Of a stretch of DNA of 64,000 nt, positions 1 to 8,106 are shown piece after piece. A model generated the notes under the pieces. It was not told where the DNA came from and ran no database searches. It saw only the letters and a program-made list of their open reading frames with translations. The position numbers and the translations under genes are program-made. The stretch comes from Azophilus sp963663395 (GTDB lineage Bacteria; Pseudomonadota; Gammaproteobacteria; Pseudomonadales; Azotimanducaceae), in contig OY760226.1 in the NCBI GenBank assembly GCA_963663395.1, positions 4,898,001 through 4,962,000 on the forward strand, read 5' to 3'. Every line of letters begins with the position of its first letter. Position 1 is the first letter of the stretch.

Positions 1-338
1 GCCAGTTCACATTCCCCTTCGGTACCGAAATCGAGCTCCAGAACGCCCGCGTCCCGCCCCCGCTCCCTGAACACGTAATGCTGGCGAGCCGGGTCCGCGA
101 GCAGGCTCCTGAGGTCGTCGTCGCCCAGCTCCAGGCGCGAGAACCAGAGCCAGTCCTCGCCCACGCGGCGAAACAGGTTGCGGTAGGCGTCCGGGTCGAA
201 GGATTCAACCTTTGAGAGAGCCCAGGTTGCCTCTGCATTGCCGTCCCGCACTGGCGGCCGCTCGAACATCTGCAGCGAGGTGACGACAGCAACCACCTTG
301 CCCTGCGGAACATCGGTATAGCCGTCAGCAAGCTTCAT
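1..338 (-). CDS. GNAT-family N-acetyltransferase, C-terminus cut by window edge
   Basis: The minus-strand frame opens with ATG at 338 and runs off the left edge without a stop, giving about 112 residues. A strong GGAGGAGG Shine-Dalgarno lies just upstream of the ATG. The residues RRVGEDWLWFSRL, then a stretch ending ELDFGTEGECEL, match the N-terminal half of a GNAT subfamily common in proteobacteria. These enzymes move an acetyl group from acetyl-CoA to an amine; the substrate cannot be told. The acetyl-CoA-binding motif would lie beyond the window. It is transcribed away from the divergent flavoprotein gene at 613. Confidence 0.75.
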   Translation of the reverse strand, partial: MKLADGYTDVPQGKVVAVVTSLQMFERPPVRDGNAEATWALSKVESFDPDAYRNLFRRVGEDWLWFSRLELGDDDLRSLLADPARQHYVFRERGRDAGVLELDFGTEGECEL

Positions 339-513
339 TCAGCCCTCCTCCCGGATTGCCCCTTCCCAGCGGGGGAACCGGACGCCTCAATGGCGCTCCT
401 GGCGCAGTTTCTCTCATTTTTCGTCGCTTCGCCTTGCCTGTCTGCATCAGATTGGGGAGTCCAGGCTCGTTCCTGAATCACCGGCCCTGCAATCCATATG
501 CGGAATTTTTCAT

Positions 514-545
514 TATATTTTCGCGGATAGTGGTATATTTTCGCG
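514..545. promoter_or_regulatory. 12-bp direct repeat upstream of the flavoprotein gene
   Basis: TATATTTTCGCG occurs at 514-525 and again at 534-545, exactly 20 bp apart, in the otherwise gene-free 274-bp divergent intergenic region between 338 and 613. Identical direct repeats two helical turns apart are typical of a binding site for a dimeric regulator or of overlapping promoter elements. This is inferred from position and repetition only. Confidence 0.4.
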
Positions 546-612
546 CTCATACTGTCCAAAAGCGCAGTTTGAAAGGTTTAAGGGGACGTTTCTTGTCACA
601 ACCCGTATCGCC

Positions 613-2316
613 ATGACCGCACCCGGCACCGACACGCCGACCTGGACTACCGACCTGCTGGTAGTGGGCTCCGGCGCCGGCGCGCTGACGGCCGCGGTCA
701 CCGCGGCGGAACTGGGGCTGGACACCCTGGTGATCGAAAAGGGGTCCCTCTGGGGCGGCACCTCGGCCACCTCCGGCGGCACGCTGTGGATTCCCTGCAC
801 CCGGCACATGGCCGAAGCCGGGGTGGAAGACTCCCCGGAAGACGCCTTCACCTACCTGCGCGCCCTGGTTGACGAAGAGGTGCCCGAGTCGAAACTGCGC
901 GCCTACATCGCCAGCGCCAGCAAGATGCTGCACTTCCTGGAAGACCGCTGCGGCGCCCGCTTTCGCTCTGTAAAGTACGCCGACTATCACATGGACCTGC
1001 CCGGCGCCCGGGAGCACCGTTCCCACGAACCCTTTCCCCTGTACGCGGGCCGTCTCGGGCCCGATTACGCCACCCTGCAGCCCATGCACCCGGGCGCCCA
1101 GGCATTCGGCCGCGTGAACTGGACCATCGTCGAGGCGCGGCCCATGATCACCAAGCGCCCGGGTTGGGCCTGGAACACCTTCAAGGTCATGGCCCGGTAT
1201 TACCTCGACCTGCCGCAGCGCTACCGCACCGCCCGGGACCGGCGCCTGACCGCCGGCAATTCGCTGCTGGGCCAACTGCGCAGGGCACTGAACGATCGCA
1301 AGGTGCCGCTGATGCTGGGTGTGGCGCTGGAGGAACTGGTCACCGAATCGGGCCGGGTGACCGGCGCCCTGGTGAATCATTCGGGCCAGCGCCGCCGCAT
1401 TCTGGCCCGGCGCGGCGTCATTCTCGCTGCCGGGGGCTTCGAGCGTAACCAGGCCATGCGCGCAGCGAACCTCAAGACCGACGGAACGACTTCCACACAG
1501 TGGAGCGGCTCCCAGGGCAATAACACCGGCGATGCCATCCTGGCCGCCGAGCGCATCGGCGCGCGGCTGGAGTTTATGGACTGCGCCTGGTGGGCGCCCG
1601 CCTTCCGGCTCGCCGACGAGGACCGCGCCCGGCCCATGTTCGTGGAGCGCGCGCTGCCCGGCTGCATGATCGTCAACCAGCAGGGCCGCCGGTACATGAA
1701 CGAAGCTGCCTCCTACCATGTGGCCGGCGGCGAGATGATGCGCCTGAACTCGGATGAGTGCTCCACCACGCCGTCCTGGTTCCTGTTCGATGCGCGCTAC
1801 CGCGGCGAGTACGCCGTGGGCCCGCTGCTTCCCGGGCCACCGGCCATGGACAAGGTGGTCAAGCAGGGCATGCGCGATGTCATGAAGAAGGGCCAGACGG
1901 TTGGTGAACTGGCCGAGGCAATCGAAGTTCCGGCCGCTGTGCTTCAGGAGACGTTCGCCCGTTTCAACGAATTCGCCGCCAGGGGCGAGGACCCGGACTT
2001 CCAGCGCGGCGTCAACGGCTACGACCGCTACTACGGCGACCCGCGCAGCGAGCCCAACCCCTGCCTGGCGCCGCTCGAGAAGGCCCCCTTCTATGCGGTG
2101 AAGATCTTTCCCGGGGACATCGGCACCAAGGGCGGCGTGCTCACCGACGAGAACGGCTGCGCGCTCGACTCGGACAACCAGCCGATCCGGGGCCTGTACG
2201 CCATCGGCAACAGCAGCGCCTCGGTCATGGGGCGCACCTACCCCGGGGCCGGCACGACGCTGGGCCCGGCGATGACTTTCGGCTATCTCGCCGCACATCA
2301 CCTGGCACAGCAATAG
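613..2316 (+). CDS. FAD-dependent 3-ketosteroid delta1-dehydrogenase-like flavoprotein
   Basis: 567 residues. An N-terminal dinucleotide-binding fold (GSGAGALTAA near residue 18, acidic IEKG at its end, then GGTSATSGG) binds FAD. The C-terminus has GRTYPGAGTTLGPAMTFGY, matching the Tyr-x-x-x-Gly catalytic segment of 3-ketosteroid delta1-dehydrogenases, which desaturate C1-C2 of 3-ketosteroids. Family length is usually 510-570, so it looks complete. An SDR gene follows 14 bp after the stop, probably in one transcript; an alcohol-to-ketone SDR next to a KstD-like enzyme suits steroid or terpenoid oxidation. The substrate is inferred; related enzymes act on other cyclic ketones. Confidence 0.82.
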   Translation: MTAPGTDTPTWTTDLLVVGSGAGALTAAVTAAELGLDTLVIEKGSLWGGTSATSGGTLWIPCTRHMAEAGVEDSPEDAFTYLRALVDEEVPESKLRAYIASASKMLHFLEDRCGARFRSVKYADYHMDLPGAREHRSHEPFPLYAGRLGPDYATLQPMHPGAQAFGRVNWTIVEARPMITKRPGWAWNTFKVMARYYLDLPQRYRTARDRRLTAGNSLLGQLRRALNDRKVPLMLGVALEELVTESGRVTGALVNHSGQRRRILARRGVILAAGGFERNQAMRAANLKTDGTTSTQWSGSQGNNTGDAILAAERIGARLEFMDCAWWAPAFRLADEDRARPMFVERALPGCMIVNQQGRRYMNEAASYHVAGGEMMRLNSDECSTTPSWFLFDARYRGEYAVGPLLPGPPAMDKVVKQGMRDVMKKGQTVGELAEAIEVPAAVLQETFARFNEFAARGEDPDFQRGVNGYDRYYGDPRSEPNPCLAPLEKAPFYAVKIFPGDIGTKGGVLTDENGCALDSDNQPIRGLYAIGNSSASVMGRTYPGAGTTLGPAMTFGYLAAHHLAQQ

Positions 2317-2330
2317 CGAGAGGACACCTC

Positions 2331-3128
2331 ATGGAAACGACGGCCTCCCCCTACGCCCTGACCGGAAAAGTGGCCTTGGTCACGGGCGCCGCCCGGGGCA
2401 TCGGCCGGGCCATCGCGCAAGCCTTCGTTGCGGCAGACGTCCGGCACGTGGTGTGTGCGGACATCCTCGAAGACACCCTGGCCGAGATCGACACGTCCCC
2501 GCAACTCAGCACCGCGGTGCTCGATGTCACCGACCAGGCCCAGTGGCGCAGCGTCGTCGACGCAACGCTCGACTCGCAGGGCCGTATCGACGTTCTGGTC
2601 AACAACGCGGGAATCCTGGCTTACGGCACCGTGGCGGAAACCGACCCGGAAGATTTCCGGCGTCTGCTCGACGTCAACGTGATCGGCGTTCTGCTCGGCA
2701 TGCAGGCCGTGATTCCGCACATGAAAGCCCGGGGGAGCGGCTCGATCATCAATACGTCTTCCGCCTCCGGCATACTGCCGAGCAATTTCGTCGGCGCCTA
2801 CGGCGCCAGCAAGTTCGCCGTCCGGGGCCTGAGCCGCTCGGCGGCCATGGAACTCGGGCTGCACGGCATTCGCGTCAACTCGCTGCATCCCGGCGGCGTC
2901 GACACGCAGATGACCAACCCAATGGGTCAAACCAAGGACGAACTCGACAAGGGCTACCCGTTCGCGTCACTGCAAAGGGCCGCCCGCACAGAGGAAATCG
3001 CCCACGGCGTGACCTACCTGGCCTCGGATGCCGCTTCCTACTGCAGCGGCACAGAACTGGTGATCGACGGCGGCATGACCACCGGCCTGTATTTCCCCGG
3101 GCTGCCGGGCTCGCCGGAAAACCGGTAG
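2331..3128 (+). CDS. SDR-family NAD(P)-dependent oxidoreductase (hydroxysteroid dehydrogenase-like)
   Basis: 265 residues, classical short-chain dehydrogenase. The glycine-rich cofactor motif TGAARGIG is near residue 18, NNAG near 91, the catalytic Ser in INTSSASG and Tyr-x-x-x-Lys as YGASK. The C-terminal IDGGMT is the usual FabG-like ending. It follows the flavoprotein by 14 bp with an AGAGGA ribosome-binding site, so the two are likely co-transcribed. The family oxidises secondary alcohols; 3-alpha/20-beta-hydroxysteroid dehydrogenase-type activity is the best guess from the neighbour, not from a diagnostic motif. Confidence 0.82.
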   Translation: METTASPYALTGKVALVTGAARGIGRAIAQAFVAADVRHVVCADILEDTLAEIDTSPQLSTAVLDVTDQAQWRSVVDATLDSQGRIDVLVNNAGILAYGTVAETDPEDFRRLLDVNVIGVLLGMQAVIPHMKARGSGSIINTSSASGILPSNFVGAYGASKFAVRGLSRSAAMELGLHGIRVNSLHPGGVDTQMTNPMGQTKDELDKGYPFASLQRAARTEEIAHGVTYLASDAASYCSGTELVIDGGMTTGLYFPGLPGSPENR

Positions 3129-3218
3129 CACCAGCGCCGCCGGCAAACGGGCCGGCACTCCTGAGCGGCGCTGACTCGTATGGAACAACCGCCAGGCCCG
3201 GGCAGCGGGCGAAAACTC

Positions 3219-4919
3219 CTAGCCTCGACAGGCTGCCAGATGCTCCGCGGCCCGCAGGCCCGAGAAGACGCAGTCTGCAACGGACAGGCCACTCATGTAC
3301 AGGTATGAAGGTATGCCCACGGCCGTTCGCCCCGCCGCAAACAGTCCCGGCACCTCGCCGCCCCCCTCTTTCACCACCTGCCCCGTCGCTTCGTTGACGA
3401 CGAGTCCGCCCATGGTCAGCACCGTGCAGGGCAGGAGCTTCGCGCCCAGGGAGACATCGATGACGTGCAGCGGAAATTCCAGTCTGTGCACATCTTCCAG
3501 GGGTTTCCCGAAAGAGTCCGACTCCAGGCCGTCCGCCACCCTGGCCGTCTGACGGAGTGTCTCCGCCAGCACCTCCCGGTCGAACCCGAGCGCGTCGCAC
3601 AGGCTTGCCGGATCCCGGTACTTTCGTTTTCCGAACAACATGTTGATCGCGGCGAGTTGCCACTGAAATGGCAACACCTTGGTCGGCCAGATCTGGCGCC
3701 ACGCGTTCCTGACGAGGTGGTTGTCAAGCAGTAACCAGCCCCGGCCTCCAGCCCCGGCGACCATTGCGTCGCCGATAGTGGCGCCGTAGCAGCACTCGTT
3801 GACGAAGCGCCGGCCGTTGCCGTCGACCACGACGCCCTGGGACCAGGCCAGCGGCGGGTTGATGAAACGCCAGGCCGTGGCGCGGTCCATGTGGGCGACC
3901 GCTCCGCCTGCCGTCTGGCCCAGGCGGATGCCGGAGCCGTCGTCTCCGGGGGTGCCGAGGGGAACGCCTTCGGCGAACGCCGGGCAATGATGATGGACCA
4001 TGGGCCGGTTGAAGACGAATCCGCCAGCGGACAGGCACAGGCCCCGGTTGGCGCGATAGCGCCGGGTCACCCGTCGGGTTGCTTCGATCTCTGCCGCCCG
4101 GGCGAAATATCTGCCCGCCCGCGCATGTGCCAGGCGTGCGCCCGGCAGGAAAAACGGGTACATCGCCACCAGCCGGTTGCCCTTGCGCAGGCAGTCCGCG
4201 TGCTCGCGGCGGGCATCGCTGCCGGGAGGAAGCTGCCGAGCTTCCACGCCCAGAACCGCGCCGGACTGATCGACAATCAAACGGTGCGCTTCGGTCTTCG
4301 TCTCGAGCGAAACGCCGTGCTCCAGGCAACGCGCCTTGAGCGGGTCGTAGATGCTGCTGCCGAGGTCCACGGCGCTGCGCCCTTTCCTGATGACGCCACG
4401 GTGACCCCGCGCGGCCGGGATTGCATGTTTCCGGTACTCGGGCAGAAGCGTGTTGTCGGAGTGATACAGGAAATAATCGACATTGGGGTAGGACGTCTTC
4501 TGTTTCCAGACCGGGCCGCCGAAGCGCACGCCCTGGCCCATCAGCCAGTCCACGTTGGCAGCGCTGGTCTCGCAGAAGCGCATGAGCGTCTCGTCGCTGA
4601 CGATGCCGCCGGTCTCCAGCTTGAGATAGGCGAACATGTTCTGCGGCGAATCCTCCTCGCCCAGCGCCTTCTGCACCGAGGTGCCGCCGCCGGCATAGAG
4701 TACGCCGCCGCTTGCCAGGGTGGCGCCGCCGCCTTCGGCCTTGTCCAGGGCGACTACCGAAAGGCCAAGTTCAGCGCAACGCAGCGCCGCGGTCGCCCCG
4801 GCGCCGCCAAAGCCGATGACGAGAACATCCGCCTGCCGGTCCCAATCGACCGATTCCGGGCCGGCGACCACCACCGGTTCGCCCACCGCTGAGTGCCAGT
4901 TGTCATCTCCTGGACGCAT
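3219..4919 (-). CDS. FAD-binding dehydrogenase of the fumarate reductase/KstD superfamily
   Basis: 566 residues on the minus strand, convergent with the SDR gene. VIGFGGAGATAALRCAELGL near residue 35 is the FAD-binding fold, followed by GGATLASGG. The C-terminus (GLFAAGRTAVG, then a YMSGLS segment) is that of the wider fumarate-reductase-like flavoproteins. It lacks the Tyr-Pro-Gly-x-Gly segment of true ketosteroid delta1-dehydrogenases, so the substrate differs or is unknown. It probably desaturates or reduces a C-C bond next to a carbonyl. The start codon abuts a 68-bp sequence repeated at 15.9 kb. Confidence 0.75.
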   Translation of the reverse strand: MRPGDDNWHSAVGEPVVVAGPESVDWDRQADVLVIGFGGAGATAALRCAELGLSVVALDKAEGGGATLASGGVLYAGGGTSVQKALGEEDSPQNMFAYLKLETGGIVSDETLMRFCETSAANVDWLMGQGVRFGGPVWKQKTSYPNVDYFLYHSDNTLLPEYRKHAIPAARGHRGVIRKGRSAVDLGSSIYDPLKARCLEHGVSLETKTEAHRLIVDQSGAVLGVEARQLPPGSDARREHADCLRKGNRLVAMYPFFLPGARLAHARAGRYFARAAEIEATRRVTRRYRANRGLCLSAGGFVFNRPMVHHHCPAFAEGVPLGTPGDDGSGIRLGQTAGGAVAHMDRATAWRFINPPLAWSQGVVVDGNGRRFVNECCYGATIGDAMVAGAGGRGWLLLDNHLVRNAWRQIWPTKVLPFQWQLAAINMLFGKRKYRDPASLCDALGFDREVLAETLRQTARVADGLESDSFGKPLEDVHRLEFPLHVIDVSLGAKLLPCTVLTMGGLVVNEATGQVVKEGGGEVPGLFAAGRTAVGIPSYLYMSGLSVADCVFSGLRAAEHLAACRG

Positions 4920-4923
4920 TCAT

Positions 4924-4991
4924 CCACCGCCGGCAGCTATCGCAATTCGTATTCACGCTAGAGACTTTTGCGCTTTTGGAAAGCGTGTCGG
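4924..4991. repeat. Dispersed 68-bp repeat, copy 1
   Basis: Positions 4924-4991 match 15873-15940 with only a few differences, including the shared run TTTTGCGCTTTTGGAAAGCG. Copy 1 sits directly upstream of the flavoprotein start at 4919; copy 2 lies between a VWA-domain relic and an SDR gene. It may be a promoter-bearing or transposon-derived fragment. Confidence 0.6.
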
Positions 4992-5032
4992 TCGTGTCAA
5001 ACTAATTTCAATTCACCGACAGAATCTACAGT

Positions 5033-5222
5033 CTAAGATGCTCGGGCTGCCGGTTCACGCCACTCGTCCAAAGCAGCGGCTCGAAGCTGCTCGAAAATCT
5101 GGCGGCGGTTGAGACTGCGTTGATGGTTGAAGTGATTGTGGATCGGGGCATGCACAGCGGTGAATTTCTTTAGAGTCTTGGTGTCTCTGAACCGCGCCAT
5201 CGCTCCCTCCCGCCTTCGAAAC
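5033..5222 (-). pseudogene. IS6-type transposase C-terminal relic
   Basis: The minus-strand reading from about 5222 to the stop at 5033 gives FRRREGAMARF, then KKFTAVHAPIHNHFNHQR, then RRQIFEQLRAAALDEWRE. This matches the C-terminal tail of IS6-family-like DDE transposases. The catalytic DDE region is absent. The relic joins the truncated methyltransferase gene at about 5222, so an insertion followed by deletion probably destroyed that gene. A related remnant with the same NHQR..LNRRQIF signature is at 55969-56083. Confidence 0.65.
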
Positions 5223-5375
5223 GGGGTTGCGCCGCTCGTAGGCAACCTGAGTCGGGTTCTGGTCATCCGAGCGCATCACCGGCTGATACTCGGTCGTGGG
5301 GATGTTGCGGCGCTCGGCCCCTTCATGGGTAAACGCCTCAACGGACTTGGGACTCTTGCTCCGGTTGCGTGCCAT
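5223..5375 (-). pseudogene. Type III-like DNA methyltransferase (Mod), N-terminal fragment
   Basis: Starting at 5375, about 51 residues (MARNRSKSPKSVEAFTHEGA, then RRNIPTTEYQ and NPTQVAYERRN) match the start of site-specific adenine methyltransferases of type III-like restriction systems. After that motif the frame passes into transposase sequence. The S-adenosylmethionine-binding and DPPY regions are missing, so it cannot methylate. The matching restriction-subunit start is at 7576 on the same strand. Recognition is from memory of the family's conserved start. Confidence 0.6.
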
Positions 5376-5392
5376 GAATCGAGACTTACCGA

Positions 5393-6181
5393 CTACGCCG
5401 CTACTCGATGCAGGAGTTTGCGCTTGAAATCTTCGTGCGCCTCGAGCGATGAAATCATCTCACCGCCGACATCGGACAGTCTCGCGAGATCAGGCCTTGG
5501 GATCGCGGACTGATCTTCAAAGATCAGTATGGACTCAAAGTTCAGGTCGTGCCTATGGAAGTGCGACAGCATGATCGTAGTAAGGCGCGCCTTGTCACGG
5601 TTCGGCACGCCATAGAGGAACACCGGAACACCCCTCTCCGCCTCGATGCGGTAATCCACCAAGTAAGCTGACGCGTTGGGGACGGCTGGCATATGATCGC
5701 GTTCGGTCCGGGATTCGTCCACAAAACTGAAAAGGAGTTCAGCCAAATCATCATAAAACGTGGAGCCAACGTTCGAGCGCGAAAGCTGCGTCAGGTCGTA
5801 AACCCGAGTCAGGGCCTGTCCGAAGGTGAAGATCGCTTCGGGCAAGCGCTCCGGCGCTGTGTCAAGGCAGAGTATGCCCCGGTCTCCGTCCCAGCCCAGG
5901 CCGGTCTCCCCCATGATCCGCTCAAGCAGCATTCCCCGCGTTCCGTCCAAAAACGAATCCACTTCGTGGTTGTAGCTGATATGCATCAGCGTGTGTCCAC
6001 AGTCGGACAAGCGAAGCCCGCCCGCCGATGACTCAGAAAGATGGATGGGGTAGCGGTCACCGTCGGGAAACGCAAAGTGGGTGCGCACCATCAAAGCACC
6101 GTCCGGACGCTGGTCGATTCGCACGTCTTCGCAAAGACGAGCACAAAGCAGAGTTCGAAGCGCATCGGTGTCTAAAGCCAT
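5393..6181 (-). CDS. DUF1828-domain protein
   Basis: 262 residues. The first half (FPDGDRYPIHLSES, then GGLRLSDCGHTLMHISY) is the DUF1828 signature; the second half resembles the DUF1829 domain that often follows it. The function is not established; such genes often sit in defence islands and mobile DNA. The start overlaps the stop of the upstream gene by one base (TGATG at 6183-6179), so the two are translationally coupled. Both lie between remnants of a type III-like restriction system, where accessory defence genes are commonly found. Confidence 0.7.
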   Translation of the reverse strand: MALDTDALRTLLCARLCEDVRIDQRPDGALMVRTHFAFPDGDRYPIHLSESSAGGLRLSDCGHTLMHISYNHEVDSFLDGTRGMLLERIMGETGLGWDGDRGILCLDTAPERLPEAIFTFGQALTRVYDLTQLSRSNVGSTFYDDLAELLFSFVDESRTERDHMPAVPNASAYLVDYRIEAERGVPVFLYGVPNRDKARLTTIMLSHFHRHDLNFESILIFEDQSAIPRPDLARLSDVGGEMISSLEAHEDFKRKLLHRVAA

Positions 6182-6657
6182 CAGAGCAACCTCTGTTGGT
6201 GCTGGACATTGAACCCACTCACGTTGTAGTCCTCCACTAGGCAGGCAAGCGCTCCCTCCAACGACTCGAACCGGCTCGTTTCGGTTGCGACTGATTCGGC
6301 CCTTTTCCCTGCCGCTATTGCACTCTCCGAGGCCTTGTGAATATGTGGACGATAGCTAATGTCGCCATGTTCGTGGCTCGGGCCGTTGTATCGCGCAAGC
6401 GTTAGCTGCGGAGCGCCGCGAGGCAGGTATGCAATCCCGCAGGAAAAATCGTGCTGGTCCACAAGATTTTGCCGTTGGTAAATCAGGAATCGGTCCTCTC
6501 GGTCGGACGATGTGACCAATTGAAAGCTGCGCTGCCTGTGAGCTGGCCTCACTTTGGGTTTTTCCTGCCAACGCGCTCCAGGATTTGTAACCCGCTTTGA
6601 CATCGACCGAAGCGCTTCCAATTCCGCTTCGGTGTATAGCTTGGTGGTCAAGCCCAC
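6181..6657 (-). CDS. Hypothetical protein coupled to the DUF1828 gene
   Basis: 158 residues, soluble, no signal peptide or membrane segment. It has a basic N-terminal third and a central segment with the run HEHGDISYRPHIHKASESAI, rich in histidine. I do not recognise a named domain. Its stop overlaps the start of the DUF1828 gene by one base, so it likely acts with that protein. Its start overlaps the 3' end of the HicB-like frame by 10 bp. A two-protein toxin or defence unit is possible but not shown. Confidence 0.55.
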   Translation of the reverse strand: MGLTTKLYTEAELEALRSMSKRVTNPGARWQEKPKVRPAHRQRSFQLVTSSDREDRFLIYQRQNLVDQHDFSCGIAYLPRGAPQLTLARYNGPSHEHGDISYRPHIHKASESAIAAGKRAESVATETSRFESLEGALACLVEDYNVSGFNVQHQQRLL

Positions 6658-6968
6658 AGCCTCCTCGGGGAAGATTCGCGACCTCGCACACCAGTATGCC
6701 GGGCCAATGGCGCGGCAGCGACACTGTTGAAATCCGGAGGCCAGAGGATCTTGATCACCTTGCCGAACCCACTTTCAATATTGAGCCTAACCACTAGGCA
6801 CGGCCCGCTGGCAGGCTTCCCAACCGACAAGCATCCTTCAGCCGCCTCACAATGATTGCCGAAGAGTTCCACCAAGGACTCACCGTGGGTGGCGCAGCCA
6901 GGAATCGACGGCACTTCGGTCCAGTAGCCGCCCTCTTCGACGTCATAAACCAGAACTTTGAGCTTCAC
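6648..6968 (-). CDS. HicB-like antitoxin with atypical C-terminus
   Basis: 106 residues. MKLKVLVYDVEEGGYWTEVP followed by SIPGCATHGESLVEL is the partial RNase-H fold of HicB-type antitoxins, which bind a HicA mRNA interferase. The C-terminal part does not continue as a HicB DNA-binding domain. It includes GKVIKIL, which resembles the start of a HicA protein, then loses similarity. A degraded in-frame HicB-HicA remnant is one reading. No intact HicA is adjacent, so the system is probably not functional. It overlaps the restriction-subunit fragment by 4 bp. Confidence 0.5.
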   Translation of the reverse strand: MKLKVLVYDVEEGGYWTEVPSIPGCATHGESLVELFGNHCEAAEGCLSVGKPASGPCLVVRLNIESGFGKVIKILWPPDFNSVAAAPLARHTGVRGRESSPRRLWA

Positions 6969-7576
6969 TTCACCCTACTCATGTGCTGCTGCTTGGATGG
7001 TATCCCAGTTTCGCAGCCATCCGGTTCAAAGCAGCCCCGCCGAGGCGCCTCGTATACGCGACCCACTTCTATCCGCGACAGGGCCGGTTTCGCCTGTTGG
7101 CTCGCGGCTTCGGTCTCTGCCAAGAAGCGGCTGCCGCCCTTGCCAAGACTGGGGGCGACTTCGATGAGCCAGATGATCGTCTCCACAGCTTCGACTTGGC
7201 GAAAAATTGGGCGGAAGTCGGTGAACTGATGATGGCGCCAGTGCTTTAGCAGCCGTGCCGTTTCCGGCGTCACCCGCCATTCCCCGTTCGGCAGCGCGCG
7301 CCATGTGCCAAGTTCCTGCCGGAGGCTGTCGATGAGCGCGATGAGTTGGTATTGCTGTTCGCGGGTCACAAGCGCTTCACTTTTGGCGTCAAAGGCGAGC
7401 TGGGGCGGCTTCCCTCCCGCCTTCCGCACCTTGGGAATCGGCGAGATGAAGGACACCTTGCGCCGCCCTTCGCCAACGGCATCCGGTGGCTGCCGCCCTT
7501 CATCCAACACCCAATGCCGCGACGGAACCTCGTAGGGCGAATCGAGGATGGGGGATTGGTGGAAGGCATCCGGCAT
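6965..7576 (-). pseudogene. Type III-like restriction endonuclease (Res), N-terminal fragment
   Basis: 203 residues from ATG at 7576. HQSPILDSPYEVPSRHW, then QQYQLIALIDSLRQELGTWR and TPETARLLKHWRHHQF..QVEAVETIIWL match the N-terminus of large (about 1000-residue) DEAD-box restriction subunits that pair with Mod-type methyltransferases. Similarity stops near residue 150, before helicase motif I, and the tail appears to be unrelated sequence. Helicase and nuclease domains are gone. The methyltransferase fragment lies 1.6 kb downstream on the same strand. Confidence 0.65.
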
Positions 7577-7839
7577 GGACGTAGTTTAGCCGAACGCTCG
7601 AAACCACGCTCTTGGCCAGCGCCACCGCAGGTTCCCACCACCGACCACCATCGGCTGGGTCGAAATTCCACGCATATAGGAAAAATACCCATCCGAAACG
7701 TATTCGGAGGCAATGGCGATTGGATGTCGAGGGGCTCGATTTGCTGCCTGTGCGAGCGGGCGCGGTCTGGGACTTCGATGGTTTCCAGGAGGTAGAACGT
7801 CGCACGCACGGATTTTCCAGGGTTGCGCTCAGAAAGAGG

Positions 7840-8037
7840 CCATCAGGCAGCTCATCAACCGTCGCATCGGCTCGCGGTTAGCTGCAACAAGGCACGGCGC
7901 CTCTACTGGCTAATCTAGCCAGGCAGAGGCCGTCCGATGCTGGTCAACGTCCACGACGCAAAGTCACAGTTCTCGAGCCTCATTGCCGCGGCCGAGGCCG
8001 GCGATTACGTGATGATCGCACGCAAGGGCAAGCCGCA
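7840..8037. repeat. Duplicated vapB-like promoter and 5' gene region, copy A
   Basis: This stretch is closely similar to 15115-15300. Shared landmarks are ATCATCAACCGTCG-type sequence, GCTGCAACAAGGCAC, CTGGCTAATCTAG and most of a small antitoxin gene. A further conserved patch, GACTTCGATGGTT, is near 7773 and 14988. The two copies bracket about 7 kb holding the DUF4143 ATPase and the intron. The sequence from 7577 to 7839 shows no supportable gene. Confidence 0.7.
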
Positions 8038-8047
8038 CTTCAGGTAG
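7937..8047 (+). pseudogene. Truncated Phd/YefM-type antitoxin
   Basis: ATG at 7937 opens 36 codons: MLVNVHDAKSQ, then LIAAAEAGD and IARKGKP, ending HFR-stop at 8045. This is the DNA-binding N-terminal half of a Phd/VapB-type antitoxin, normally 75-90 residues. The toxin-neutralising C-terminus and any toxin gene are missing. A sister copy with more of the module lies at 15205. The upstream CTGGCTAATCTAGCCAG is a palindrome and likely the autoregulatory operator. Confidence 0.65.
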
Positions 8048-8106
8048 TCATCGTTGTTGCATAGTCATGACGCGCGTTTTCCTGTTCGTTTTCACACACC
8101 TGCGGG

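Noticed and set aside
547..2313. Long open minus-strand frame (588 codons) opposite the KstD-like gene
   Set aside because: It is the complement of a clear flavoprotein with all motifs; its composition (His/Gly/Val/Ala-rich) is typical of an antisense shadow in GC-rich DNA.
3219..4919. Calling the second flavoprotein a true 3-ketosteroid delta1-dehydrogenase
   Set aside because: The Tyr-Pro-Gly-x-Gly C-terminal catalytic segment present in the 613 gene is missing.
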